Shown piece by piece: positions 40,231-52,280 of a stretch of DNA of 64,000 nt. The stretch covers positions 186,001 to 250,000 of the forward strand of contig JABJUM010000071.1 of the NCBI GenBank assembly GCA_016169955.1, read 5' to 3'. Positions within the stretch are counted from its first letter, which is position 1, and every line of letters starts with the position of its first letter. Origin of the DNA: Phytophthora vignae f. sp. vignae (lineage: Eukaryota; Oomycota; Peronosporomycetes; Peronosporales; Peronosporaceae). A model generated the notes under the pieces. The model had not been told where the DNA came from, did not search any database, and worked only from the letters and a program-made list of their open reading frames with translations. The translations under genes were made by a program, and so were the position numbers.

Positions 40231-42465
40231 GTCGTAGGAAGATGGCAAAGTGGCGTTGTGTCTGCTGTCTGTTGACAAGCTGGTGAATGGGGGCCTCTGA
40301 TCGAGTGGGTTCCGTGGACGGATTCATTTGGAAAATATATGCAGCGGGATGTTGCGGGGGCTGCTCAGGGCCAGCTGTTTCTGGCGCGATCGCCGGGTCA
40401 TCATGAACTTCATGACATTCAGCAAAGAGAGGATTCAGATGCAGGTCGGATTAGGAGACCAAGCAGCGTTGCGATGGCGATGGCACAGTAGCCTACGGTC
40501 TGTTGGCAACGCCCAGGCATGAAACATACATAGGCGCGTCAATTCGAAGCCTTCAAAGCCTCGTGCTGGACCCTGGGGCTCTAGATGTGTACGGAGTGTT
40601 TGGCCGATTTGGCAAGACCAGAACGGCGGGAACCTGTATCAGCTCGGGCATGGAGCACGGACTCCAATAGCGTGGATAGTACAGACTGGGCCGAGTCGGT
40701 GCTGGACCGCCAGTTCACCTCCGTTGACAATGTAAAAAAACTTGACATTGTGACTCGCAATTTGTGAGGCTCCACTTTTCGATCGTAAGTTCGAAATCGA
40801 TACCGATACCCCCGAGGCAAAGACGTTGTGGTTGCCCGGAGAAGCTGGTACAAGTGTGCCATGGTTCTTTGTGCGCTTACCGCGGTGGAATTCAAACGCT
40901 TTCTACTTGTGTTGCGTACGTGTAAGCGACAAATTCCGCTTCAACCTTTAAGTTCTGCGAGGCATGGGCTTTTCTAGAGATGCCAGTCGCAGCTCCATGG
41001 AAGTCCCAGTAAAAGATGGCCACGACTCTGTAGGTCGAAGTGGATAAGGTACCGTGGTTCTGCAGCTTTTCACAATTGTTTACAGTTCCTTGGGACTGTG
41101 AGCATCAAACAGCCGAGTACCGTGTTTTAGCACTAAAAGATCGGGTTTCAGCACAAAGGTTTAGTGTTGTACCACTAATGTTTTGGGTGATACTACCAAC
41201 GTTAAATGCGTGGATGACCACTGAAAAGATTGTGTAGATAACATAAATAGAGCTGACCCGCGATTTTCAATATAAGAATGTATTTTGATACATTCTACTT
41301 GAAATGGGGTCTGTATCATCTGTTTCGTTTGTAGAGGTAACTAGGACTTCGTGACAATTTAGCTACTTGTGGTTGGTCGATAGGCTGTTGTGATTCTTGA
41401 AATAGGTATGACAAGATAGGCCACACAGTGGTGAGGGACGGCTAACAAAAACATATTTGTCTTGTTGGGCTTGTTGAGCAGGTCGTACAGCTACGCTATG
41501 GCCGATCTACTTAGCGTCTATATCCCCAACACCCTCTGAACGACAGCGGTATTAGCCACTGCGTCTGATCGTCCACGTCAGTGCGCCAAACGAATTTATT
41601 TGGGGCCTTAGCAAACTCTATTGTAATGCTAGCCACAAGTAGCCACCGCTAACCTTGTAACTGTTCGTTGCACGAATGAGATCCGCCTCACGCAGATGCC
41701 TTCGCTTCGTCAACACCTAAACCAAGATCACTGCTGTCCGTGTCAGCTGCGCGTCCTCGCCATCTTGAGTATCCGCCACTACAGTCCTTGAATTACGCGC
41801 CGTCTGAGACCTAGACAGTTCTGCGCTAGTGTGACGAGCGAGTTACGCCCATGCGTATAGCGGCAGCCCAGAAGGAGAGTTACGAGCAAACCTTTTTGGG
41901 AATGTGAAATCTAGACCGCAGATTCCCTTGAACTCAGATTCTGGAGAAAATGCGGCCAGGGCGGCGTGGCACCTTATGAAACCATATCGGCGTCGTTTAT
42001 CTTCGAGGAGCCAGGATCGATCATGCCGCTGTAATACAGACGTCGCTCTTGCGCTCGAGTCAGCAGACTCGTAAGTTAGTGGATCACTTACGGCGCCACA
42101 CACCCGGATCACACACATGTAGAGTGTTCCTTTAACACATGACGACAAGTGGATGCAGTGCATTACACCGACGGCTACAATATCTTGGGCTTATCAGGGT
42201 CGGACACACGCTATACTTGTAGATGAACCGGGCGACAGGCATAATACTTCGCGTAGGTGTTTAAGTACGGAGACTTGGATACACCGGCTTTCAGCAAACT
42301 TGCTTCTAATACATCGTCTTGTGCACTTTTAAATCGATTCGGCAGTTTTGTATCCCAATTCCGACGACAATTATATCTCATACCTCGCTTTCTGTAGAAG
42401 GGTGCCGTTTTTTTATGTAGGATCGTAACTAGTTCAAAGCTAAACCGGTAAAATTGATATCAGAA
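40231..42465. other. 2.2 kb without recognised gene
   Basis: Falling GC content and only short open frames without known motifs. It marks the change from the host block to repeat-rich DNA. Confidence 0.4.
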
Positions 42466-43640
42466 TAGGGCTCAAATCTACTCTAGAAATTTATGACGCA
42501 TAGTATAAAGCCGCCCTCCCGGTAGACGGCGCCGTGCCTTCGGGCAGCGTCTAGTCCCTTGCGGGATGTGTGTGTGTGTCCTCGGGCAACGAGGAGGAAG
42601 GGCGGGCCGTGGAATCTCGATTCGCGGCCGCGTCTGGCTGAAGACTACACTGCGAGCTCTACACGCGGACTAATGCGGCAAGCCCAGGAAGACAATTCGG
42701 ACGCCGAACATGGCCAAGGAACGGGGCGATCTCCCTCAAGACTCTACTCGACGAAAGACAATCAAGGTGCCAGACAGAGAATGCGACTACAAGAACAGAT
42801 ACTACGATCAAGGCTCAAGGCTCTGGCTCCGCTGCTGACCTGTGCGATAGCTGTGAAGCCTGTGCATGGAGAACTCTAGAGATACGCGGAATCACTGGCA
42901 CGGCTCGCGGAAAGGGGGCAGACAGCGGAAGCTCGATCGCCTGAGGTCGACGAAGAGGACGGAGCAGGAGAGCGACACGGCCAGCGCTGCCTTCGATGGA
43001 CGAGGAGGAGAGGGGGGGGGGGGGCGAGAGAGCCACACATTCTGACGTATGCGGAAGGCATACCGGTATTGTACTTAGTGCGGTATCGTGTGTGCCACAC
43101 CACATTGTGTTGCCACTTAGCTATACAGAGTCTAGGTACAGCACTAATTGGTTACGCGAACACGTAAAATCATCATCATCATCAGTATAAAGCCCAAACC
43201 AACAGCGCTTATCTTGATTTATGTATAGGGCTCGAAATGACTCCGAAAACATATGAAAGATTGCATGAAGCAGGTATCTTGGGTTCAGTTCGTGGCTCGA
43301 AACGACTCCAGAAATATATGGAAGATTCTATGAGGCCCAGATCCGTAGCAGTTATCTCGGTTTCAGTATTGGGCTCGAAACCGATTCAGAAATATACGAC
43401 GCATTGAATGAAGTCCAAAGCAATAGCGCTTATCGTGATTTATATATAGGGATCGAAACGACTTCAGAATATATGAAAGATTGCATGAAGCCCAGAGCAA
43501 AGCAGGTATCTTGGGTTTAGTGCGTGGCTCGAAACGACTCCAGAAATATATGAAAGATTGTATGAGGCCCAGATCTGTAGCAGTTATCTTGCACGTGTCA
43601 AAAGGGCTCCAGGGATATATGAAAGATTGTATGATACCCC
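42466..43640. repeat. ~78-bp tandem array with a trimeric higher-order pattern
   Basis: Units contain GGCTCGAAACGACT, AGAAATATATGAAAGATTG and CATGAAGCCCAG. Copies of GGCTCGA-type cores lie at about 43228, 43294, 43371, 43449, 43527 and 43605. Three subtypes (tails GCGCTTATC, GCAGGTATCTTGGG, GTAGCAGTTATCT) repeat in the same order twice, giving a ~230-bp higher-order period. One more unit at the left end is split by the insertion 42513-43183. Confidence 0.8.
42513..43183. mobile_element. 671-bp insertion with 11-bp target duplication and ATC tail
   Basis: Flanked by AGTATAAAGCC at 42502-42512 and 43184-43194. Removing the insert and one copy restores a normal tandem unit. It starts GCCCTCCCGG and ends in (ATC)n after AAA. 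There are no inverted termini, so a TIR element is unlikely. The simple-repeat tail suggests a SINE or LINE-like retroposon. Pol III boxes are not convincing. A 106-residue frame inside has no recognised domain. Confidence 0.55.
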
Positions 43641-43794
43641 TCAGCGCTACGTAGGTTTCGAAACCGATAGTGACCGGTGGGCTACTAGGACTGCATTGAA
43701 TGATCCACAAACGAATTTGCCCTCAGGAGCCCAACACCACCCTTTGATTTTCATCTTTCTTCGCGCGAACTCCGCCGGCTGTTCCCTCTGCAAC

Positions 43795-44930
43795 ATGTCC
43801 TCGGATGAAGACGAAGCTGACCTCGAGTGGGTTCTGGTTTACCGCACCGACCACAGCGCCCAAGACCGTGACATCTATCTACAAGAAGTTCTACCGAGGT
43901 TTGCAACTTCGAGAAGCGATCGCTGCAACTGCACCATCGACCACATCGTCTCTCAAGATTTCGACGTCGCATTGGCTCGGCACAAGATGAGAACGATGCT
44001 GACAGATTGTCGGTCGGAGCGTTGCCGCTCGAATCCCGATGGCGAGGTCTGTCTGTGCCGATACAAGATCAACACCTGTGAGCTTGGAGATACGTGCGTC
44101 ATCTATCGACAAGGCTGGCATGCGATGCCGGACCAGACCGCCCCATCGCCCCCGCGACGAGAGCTGACTGAAGAAATGAAAAGGTTTCTTGTTGATCGTC
44201 TCGCGACAAAAGACGCGCTTCCGATATTTCTTGGTGCCTACGACAGCTGAAGCAGGCTATCCACGGAGCGCGCGGCGTCGACTTCTACCCGGCCTTCATC
44301 ATGACTGACGCGGACAAGCCACAGTACAACGCGTGCCGAAGTGAACTCCCGTCGTCTACGATCTTGACGTGCTGGTACCATCTCACGGACCTGATCTACA
44401 ACAAGGCGCGTTCACTTGGGGTTGGCGATGCCAAAACCCGAGAGTTTTTTGTGCAGCTCTTTGATCTTCACTTCGCTAGTGAGACCGACTTCGGTGTACT
44501 GAAGCGCGAACGTCTAGCCGAGTGGGCTAAACTTGCAGAAGGCTCGGCAGAACATTCTCTCGGCGCGTACATGGCGTCATGGCTGAACGACGCTCGGTTC
44601 GGCAAGTGGCAGGCGTTCCACACACCTGCCGGGTGCGCTACGTCAAATAACCCACTTGAGCAGTACCACAGAGTACTCAAAATTGTTTGCTCGAATCCTC
44701 GAGCAACCGCCCGGGAGCTTTTAGAATCGATGGATACAGCTCGCTTAGGCTTTCTCGCAGACGGACGCGTATTCCTGAACTCTCCAGACGTATCGGTCCG
44801 CCCGCTGAAGCTGTACAAGATTACGCTTCCTACAAATGATTCGCCGTCACTGCGCTTCCTTCGGTCGGAGATCTGCATCTACAATTCAGCAAACATCGCT
44901 GCCTGTGATTCCTGCCGATGTGAATGATGC
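43795..44930 (+). pseudogene. Internally deleted MULE-type transposase
   Basis: The first frame (43795-44250) carries an N-terminal Cys/His-rich region (CRSERCRSNPDGEVCLCR) and LTEEMKRFLVDRLATKDALPI. It then stops. A second frame resumes at about 44235 with RQLKQAIHGARGVDFYPAFIMTDAD, TCWYHL and CATSNNPLEQYHRVLK, typical of the MULE transposase core and its C-terminal part. The region between, normally ~150-200 residues with the first catalytic Asp, is absent, so the gene is dead. Degraded C-terminal pieces may extend to about 45925. Termini not found. Confidence 0.7.
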
Positions 44931-47375
44931 TTTGAAAAGCATTAGTTCCACCAACAAGCGACGCATTCTTCGAAAAAACGTTCCCCCAGTGGCTGGATCG
45001 TCGAGCTCAGCAGCTTATCCTGCGGTTGCCTGTTTAGGTCCAAGTATGGTATCTGCCCACACATCATAGCTGCGGCAAGCTCGGTTGGGGTCGCCTTACC
45101 AGGAATCGCCGCTCCAGAGCGCAGGCTGGTTCCAAATATTCATCGATCGCGTGCTCGATCTCGACGAACCACACGTAGTCATGAACCTCGGGGAAACGCG
45201 ACAGAGCAAGCAGAACCGAACGTTGGTGAACAGCCCAACGCTGGAGATGCAGCCATCGACCGAGAAGTCGGGCAAGCGGACCCGAACGAGAATGAGGCAG
45301 TCAACGCGGCAGGAGACGCAGCAACTGACGCAGAACAGTCCGTGGATGGACTGATTCGCACGGCGGTGCATGCAGCAACTGGTGGTGTAGTTGACGAGGA
45401 AGAACTATCTGCAACCGCAGTACGGATCCAAGCTGTTGCAGCTGAGCTGCGCTCGAAAATCCTTCAGTTGGCGTGCTAAACCTTAGCGACGAAGCCGAGC
45501 GTTCACCGACCCAGCGAATCCCCACCCCGCCAGCTTTGATGCAGCCTACTACTCGAGAGAAGCGAACGAGTTCGTCGCACCACGTTACTGGAGATGTTGT
45601 CGAGCTGGGTTCGTCCAATCCAACTATTGTAGCGAGCGTCCTCGCGACCGGAGATCAGCCTCTAGCAGAAGTCCATCCAACTCCGGTGCATCCACAACAA
45701 TCTCGTTGTCAAAGTCGTTCGAGCGACGGGACGGCTCTACACACGGAGACAGGAAACCCGCCGCGATTCCCTTCGGTGGCCAGACAAAATGATAGCGAAC
45801 GCCACCAACCGCATCAACTCGGCCTGCACCGTGGTGAAAATTCGCCGCTAAGAAGCCGTCGCCGCCGTCAGCCAACTCGCCGCGCCATCGAATCACAAGA
45901 GCAACAACAAAAGCGACGTCGCTAATTGCGCTCGCTTTCCGACACTGCACTTCTCAGCTATGCATGCTTCAAGCACGTGGAGAACGTTGCCTCCACGCTC
46001 TATACTCAGCTAAAACTACCACAAACAGGAATAAAAACAAGAAAACAGAAAAAAGGAAGTAGAGTAGAGCGTAGGTAATTATCAGCACGCTACCTGCTTC
46101 CGCCAAGTACGTGTTCCCTCACAGAACTTGATCTTGTTGCCACGACTGCCACGATAATCCCGATGAGCGCTCCGAAGCCTGACAGAGCTCGACGACGTGA
46201 AGACGGTGCCGGCGTCCGGTCTTGTTTCAGCGCTACTGTCGCCGCTACCGCTACTGCTGGTCCTGCAGCCCGAGCTGGCCGTCGTCGGGCTCGAAGAGAA
46301 CCTTCTTCACCGTGTAACCGCTCCTTGTGATGCTCACATAGTTGTACGACGCGGTGTCGGTCTTCACTGTCGTCTCCGTGACTTCCATCCTTGCGAGCTC
46401 GTCGCCTCTGAGCATACTGTAATCAGTACCGCAGCTCCGCCCCGACCCCGACAACAGCAACGTCGACTACTACGGCTCCGGCTTCAGCGCCAACGACAAC
46501 CACAGCCCCCACTAGCCACGTCTTCGCCCGCGACAATGGCGACGGCAGCACTACACCTCGTCCAAGCTGTCTTGGCGGTGCAGTTGTTGTGAGCGTCGGG
46601 TTTGTGCTGTCGTTGACGGAAGTGTTGTTGCCAGGGCTCTCGTTGGGTGATAGGCGCTGCAGTCGTCGCTACTGAAGTCGGGTAGCGTCGCTAGAGCCCG
46701 TGCATGTACCTGCATCAAGAGAAGAGGCGTCACGGCATTACAGGAGACTGTCAGCATCTCGCGATGTCAATGGAGCTCAAGCTAGCTGGGTACCTGAGAT
46801 CTGGAGGCGTAGCAGTCACGCATCTCCTCGTTGGTGCCTTCGTACGGGCTCCTTCGTGGGATGGCACGAGGCTTTAGTGTCTTGCTGAAAAATATATATC
46901 ACCCCACCTGGATTCTTCAGTGCTAAAACATTTTCCTCCAAACAGCCTTTTGTTCAAATAATTTTTCAACCACATCGAGTATTGCTGTCTTTAAAATGTC
47001 TTAGTCAAAAATGTATTAGGCTGTTCCAAGTGTAGTCGCCTCTCGTTGCGATACAAGCTATCCGCATGTAGAGATGTCATGAAAAGCGAAGGCACTTACC
47101 CCTCAAGTAGATAGCGACTTCCAGTGGCACGTGGCGTTGTTTTTCCCCGGCATTATTCCAGAAACGAACGTCACCACTGGACGTGCACTTGCTAGAGCGC
47201 AATCTCAAATGCAACATCTACGTCGACTGGCCTAAATGTCATTATTTTGGGAGACCAGCTTGTTAGTTTACGAGCCCACAAACTCGAACTCGTCACGAAA
47301 TCTACGTCCCAGTTCCAGATAATGTTCGGGCCCCATCAAAATTGCGATTAGCCAGAGCGAAACACTTCTCTGTAA
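44931..47375. other. 2.4 kb without intact gene
   Basis: The first kilobase may be decayed MULE 3' sequence (frames at 45085-45354 and 45473-45925, no motif). From 47251 the sequence repeats part of 15900-16008 in reverse. Nothing else supported. Confidence 0.4.
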
Positions 47376-50300
47376 CAAGTTGCTGCAGTTTGCCTGGGAG
47401 ACCAGTTTTCTACCTAACGGTGGAAGTTTAAGTTCTGCATGGTTATTTTCGGATATATAATATTTTTTACGAAATGTTCAGGTGTACACGCGGCCACATT
47501 ACCTTTAAAGCTCAAGTTGTGTCACAGCGGCACCACAGAGTGCATCTTTGATCATCTTGACTTCAAACTATGTCTCAGCCCCGTGCTTCCAGAAAAAAAA
47601 ACGAAATATTGTACCTCACAGAAAGAATGGTTTACAGGTACATTTCAAATGCATCCTGGCTACCCATATGCTTTCGACCTGGGGGATAAAGGTTAATACA
47701 ATGTATTTAGCGTTTTGATTGGCTAAAACTACGTTTCAATCTCAAAATAATTGCCTAAGGGTGCAAAAGCCGGTACTGCATGTTATACCTGAGTTGCAGT
47801 GGAGATTGAAGACTACTGTTCAACGGGCTATATTTCGTATTTTTTAAAGCGTTTATCTAAACTCGTCAGCGACGTATATCAGCTCTCTAAATCACAATGA
47901 GACCGCTATGAGTTTGTTTTCGCAATTCGGTACGACGATACCGCTGTCGTTAACATTGGCATTTTAGAAAAAAATCTCCAAATTCAACCTGTATATTTGC
48001 TATGACGACTTGCTCAATTCATCTCCGGAAAAAGGAGGGTACTACTACGTCCTTCCGCTACCTATGTACCAGCCCATAAAACCCATGTTCGTGTCCATAT
48101 GCCAAAATCTAATTTTATAGTTGCGCACACCGGTATGCGCATTGGGGGTTAATCAGAGGTCGAAAAATAAAATATTATATTGTATTCGGCCCACGTCTTG
48201 CCAGTAATAATCATTGCAATATAGCTGTCTCCAATAATAGTTATTTCAGTTATTTATATTATTCTCACAATACACTTGGCGGGTCCTAGTAACTTGGTGC
48301 AGTTGCTTTGGCCCGACCCTCCTAATCAATTGTTCTGAGTTCAAACCCGCCTGCGTGCAGTTCACAGTGTGGATTGGGAACGGGTCGATCTTTCTTTGGA
48401 CGGTGGCTGCGTTGTATACGGAGGTTTTGCTCTTTCTTTTACTATTAATGTATTCTATCAGTAGTATTTTTTTATCTAACGTAACCTAACAGTAAGATGA
48501 CAAGTAGTTACTGTGAACCACTTGCACTAATTAGCGACCTCGTCTTCGACACTCGCCACAGTCGACGCGTTCCACATGTCCATGTTAGCACGGAGGAAGG
48601 CCAGCATTTCGAAGTTCGCCGGCATCATGCAGCTGCGCTGGGGGGTCAGAACCAGCTTGCACTGCGAGAAGAGTCGCTCAACAGCATTCGAAGTCGGCGG
48701 GATGAGTGACACAAGCTTGCTGTACTTGCCGTGGCCTGCCTTCTGCTTCTTCGTACCAGCTCGTAGAAGCTCGGCCGCGTAGTTGTTTTCATGGGTCTTG
48801 CGCTTGGGCGTAGCCGTCTCCATCACCTCGAAAGGCTGAAGCACTTGCTTCTCAGCAGTTGTCAAGCCCTGCCCGTTGACCACCTTGACAACAGCAGCTT
48901 CGAAGACAGGCGAATGCACAATCTTAGCCCCGGTCTTGAGGTATTCACTCATCACTGGATACTCGGACTTGACTGAGTCGAAGAGGACGCGCACCTGAGC
49001 CATGTCAACGTCATCTCTTTGGAGACGCTTGCAGACGCTGTTCAGCTTCTTGAGGCCCTTGCAGAGATCGACGAGCTTCCGGTGACGGCTACCCGTTGGC
49101 ACCAGCTCTTCGACTGCCTCCACCTTCTTGATCTCAGATCGAATGCGGATGTAGCGCTCCACCATGGCGAATGTCGAGCTCCAACGCGTTACGTTGCGCT
49201 TCACAGGATGGAGATCCGTGTGCTTCGCCAGCTCCGCGTAGCTGTTCGGCTGCCGCAGCTGGGACATCAGCGCGTTTACGTCTTCCAGGAGATCCTCGCA
49301 GTCCGCGTAGAACTTGTCGGCCGCCAGGTTAAACCTGTGGCTCGCACAACCCACGAGGGGAACCCCAAGTTTCGTCGCGATGGCCTTGTTCGTCGCGCAG
49401 TTATCCGCAACAAGGAAGCGCACCATATCAACCGTCTTGTTGTAGACGCTCAAAACGTTGCTTATCAGCCGAATCTGGGCGTCTGCGTCCTGGCTGCCTT
49501 CGTCGAGCGGGGAGATGCCAAGCAAGGCCTCACGCCGATTGCCGTTGACCTCGTAGACAGCAATGATGCCAACGTAGTGAAGTGACGCATGCGACCAACC
49601 ATCGAATATCAAGCCGAAGAGCTCGCCCATCTCAGTCTCCAGCGCGCGACCAACCTTAATCGCCACGAGCTCCATCAGCTTCTTGAGCGTCTTCGACGAA
49701 ACAGGCTTCCAGCTGGACATGGCGCGCGTCAGCTCGTTGTCGACCTCCGTTATCGGCAGGTTTCGGGCTACAAGCCAGCGCAGCCACTGGAACCGGCTGT
49801 TGGTGGTCTCCGAGACAAAGCCGAAGTCACTCAGTGACTGAGTTGTCGATGGCGCGTTGTAGATGGCCTGATAGTCCTCGTGTCTTGCCGCGAGATGGCT
49901 AATCAGGTTGCTGTAGCCGGATCCAGGAGTTTGCTTGCGCGCTGTATCGCAGAGCTTGCAGCGGAAAAGACCATCGCCGAGGCCTTTGTAGAAGTAAGCA
50001 GCAACGTTCTTGTTCATTGTCGTTTGCGGGGTGGAGTGGTGCGGTGTTCGAGGTAGAAGTGAAAGTGTGATTCGAGCCCTAACAGTTTTGGGATATCGTA
50101 GCTATCGGGGACGTTTACCTACAACCAGTCATGTACGTTTAACCGCGGTCCTTGTTGTTCGCTTGGCTTGAACCGGTTAACTCAAATTGTCTTCTGGGGA
50201 AATATTTATTGCAATTATTGATGAAAATTGATATTGTACGGGTTTCGGGAAAACCAATAATAAATTATTTGTACTGAAAAATGCCATAATTATTGTACGG

Positions 50301-50474
50301 ATATTATTTTTTCCAACCTCTGGGGTTAATGGTTAACAAGAACAAAGCAGTTTTGAAGTAAATGAGAGCTATTGAATGGCAATCTGAGTGCCAAATGAGA
50401 AAGACCAAAAGTAAACTTCGTGTAAAGTACGGTAGAAAAATATGGTCTCCCAGCCAAAGCACAGCAATCTTGTC
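47376..50474 (-). mobile_element. hAT-family DNA transposon
   Basis: Imperfect inverted ends: CAAGTTGCTGCAGTTTGCC then TGGGAGACCA on the left, and CAAGATTGCTGTGCTTTGG then CTGGGAGACCA on the right (read inward from 50474). They enclose one hAT transposase on the minus strand. The flanking 8 bp match only partly (TCTCTGTA and TCTCGGTC, 6 of 8), so the target duplication is uncertain. About 1.1 kb of AT-rich non-coding DNA lies between the left end and the gene. Confidence 0.75.
48527..50017 (-). CDS. hAT transposase, intact frame
   Basis: 496 residues, start ATG at 50017. An N-terminal BED-type zinc finger (CKLC, HLAARH, residues ~20-50) would bind DNA. Asp residues in IFDGWSH and LVADNCATNKA match the first two catalytic positions. 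The C-terminal hAT dimerisation region reads LIPPTSNAVERLFSQCKLVLTPQR, with the conserved Glu in AVERLFS. The family is usually 500-700 residues, so this is on the short side but has all main blocks and no stop, and the element may still be mobile. Confidence 0.9.
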   Translation of the reverse strand: MNKNVAAYFYKGLGDGLFRCKLCDTARKQTPGSGYSNLISHLAARHEDYQAIYNAPSTTQSLSDFGFVSETTNSRFQWLRWLVARNLPITEVDNELTRAMSSWKPVSSKTLKKLMELVAIKVGRALETEMGELFGLIFDGWSHASLHYVGIIAVYEVNGNRREALLGISPLDEGSQDADAQIRLISNVLSVYNKTVDMVRFLVADNCATNKAIATKLGVPLVGCASHRFNLAADKFYADCEDLLEDVNALMSQLRQPNSYAELAKHTDLHPVKRNVTRWSSTFAMVERYIRIRSEIKKVEAVEELVPTGSRHRKLVDLCKGLKKLNSVCKRLQRDDVDMAQVRVLFDSVKSEYPVMSEYLKTGAKIVHSPVFEAAVVKVVNGQGLTTAEKQVLQPFEVMETATPKRKTHENNYAAELLRAGTKKQKAGHGKYSKLVSLIPPTSNAVERLFSQCKLVLTPQRSCMMPANFEMLAFLRANMDMWNASTVASVEDEVAN

Positions 50475-50639
50475 TCGGTCAGCGATAAAATCCGATATCT
50501 CCGATAAAACCTCCGAACTTCGATTTGCGTTGTATTATCGTAATCATGAGGGAATAGCCAGTGGACCACAGTCACAGTTTCGAGATGCAGAGGAAGCGGC
50601 TAATCTAGGAGGGCCTCGCGAAGAGAGCGTTCCCCCCTC

Positions 50640-51990
50640 GCGTGGCGTACCCGGTGCTCAGCAACTGCTGGGATGAACTGTCACGTCTCGCAGGCTTATT
50701 CGACCATCCTGTCGTAGTTTGGGTCCCGGAGGCTGCGTACCACGGTCAGAAACCTAAGTGCGTGGTGGCGGGTGTCGCTGTACACCGCGGGTGAAGGAGT
50801 ATCGGCAGCGCGTTGTTGAGGACGTCAAGGGAAAGTAGGACATGCTGTACATCAAGTACCAGTGTGCTGGCAGCGCGCGCACATGTTTTTCTACGATTTC
50901 GCCTGAATACCTTCAATCTAATGTCGAAGCCATGGTGCACTTCTCATTTACATTAAGCTCCAAGTCGCGTTATTCGAAGCCGCTCCTAGAAATGATTCAC
51001 GACGGTATGATGTCCTCAAACGGCCTGAGCAGCACCGTCGCCAACATCCGCCGCCGCCGCCGCCGCCATGCCCGCTACTACAAACTCTACACACTGTTTG
51101 CAGACCGCATTCACCGTCTACGGCTGTCTAACCCTGACCACGTGAAACCAACGCCACCTACTATGGCGGAGTAGTGCGCTTCAAATGCAGTAGTAGACAC
51201 CAAGGTTATCACTGCTGCGTGGATGGAGACTACAGCCATTTATGGACCGCTCTGTGAGCTTTTGATGCAGAAAATGTGGGTACGAAAAATGCTTCGCGTA
51301 GACCACTCTACAAAGTGTTGTAAGAAATTGAAGATGTGGGACGGGCCGGGACAGCGTGTAAGCATTTCAGAGGCTAAGCTACTTCTATTGATCCAAAACG
51401 AAGTTGGCCAGATTTGGGACGTCGAGTTACAAGGTCGGAGAACGAGACCGCTGCGCTTCTCGAGACTGTCAAGCCAACCTTGAAACCGGCGGAGGATGAA
51501 GCTATCTTCCTTCTGACAACGCCAATGGAGTGCGGGGTATGGTGCAACACACGTTTGGCGGAAGTGTAGACGTGAAGCAGGATCCGTTTCACGTCATGAT
51601 GCGAGTCAAGGAGAAGCAAGCCAGCACTGCAAAGCAGAAGTGGATATCGAAGGAGTTAATGAGTGCCATGTATACGGTGGAGCGAAAGCTGTACCCACCG
51701 GAGGAAATGGAAGAAGCATTCCGGCGGGTTGCGAATCTCGTATCGCCCAATAATGTCTCATGCACGGAGGCGACGTGGCAGGGCTCCATTGATAGTAACG
51801 CTGCGTAGATCAAGAAGGGCGATTTTTTGGGGAGAATAACGACTACGCCGAAGCCCACACCACGACACGAATCGTCACTACGAGTCAGCTGGAAGGATTT
51901 CACTCCGGTCTCAAGAAGCTTCTGAACCGCGCTCTCTCTGCTGTGGAGTACCGGCCTCGCAGAAATCTCGCGGAGCCGGTCTCGCCCAAA
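50640..51990 (+). pseudogene. Decayed transposase-like sequence, family not identified
   Basis: Coding-like blocks run in changing frames: 50842-51480, including CELLMQKMWVRKMLRVDHSTKC and SEAKLLLLIQNEVGQIWDV; then 51530-51808 with VDVKQDPFHVMMRVKEKQ and KELMSAMYTVERKL; then TTTRIVTTSQLEGFHSGLKKLLNRAL near 51850-51950. The ordering (DHSTK, KQDPFHVMMR, LEGFHSGLKK) looks like a transposase core, but I cannot assign it. Several stops and shifts make it non-functional. Confidence 0.5.
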
Positions 51991-52148
51991 CTCAGCGCGT
52001 CTTGATCAGAGTCGCGCCGAGCGAATTATTCCCGGTTGTTGGAGTAGCCTATCTTCGAATATAGGGCCCAAGTCTTCGTAGCCTTCAGAGTTGGGGGGGG
52101 GGGGTTCTGGGTTGACGCTTGTTCCTTATCGTAGGGCGAGAGCCTTGG

Positions 52149-52280
52149 GCGTGCGGCGTTATCGGGCCGGCGTTTCCTTGGCGTTCCCGTCGGGCGTGAG
52201 GCGTTATCAGGCCGGCGTTTCCTTGGCGTTCCCGTCGGGCGTGAGGCGTTATCAGGCCGGCGTTTCCTGGGGCTTGTGTG
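52149..52280 (+). repeat. 45-bp GC-rich minisatellite, ~3 copies
   Basis: Unit GCGTGAGGCGTTATCAGGCC followed by GGCGTTTCCTTGGCGTTCCCGTCGG, nearly perfect. Because 45 is a multiple of 3 it reads as a 15-residue peptide repeat in the plus strand, but no gene context supports translation. Confidence 0.85.

Noticed and set aside
40231..40278. Upstream extension of START-FYVE 2
   Set aside because: Begins with TTG; the first ATG at 40230 has a good context.
42559..42879. 106-codon frame in the 671-bp insertion
   Set aside because: No domain and no support beyond length; kept as part of the insertion only.
46251..46460. Short minus-strand frame with YSMLRGDELARMEVTETTVKTD
   Set aside because: Looks protein-like but has no start, no neighbours in frame and no recognised domain.
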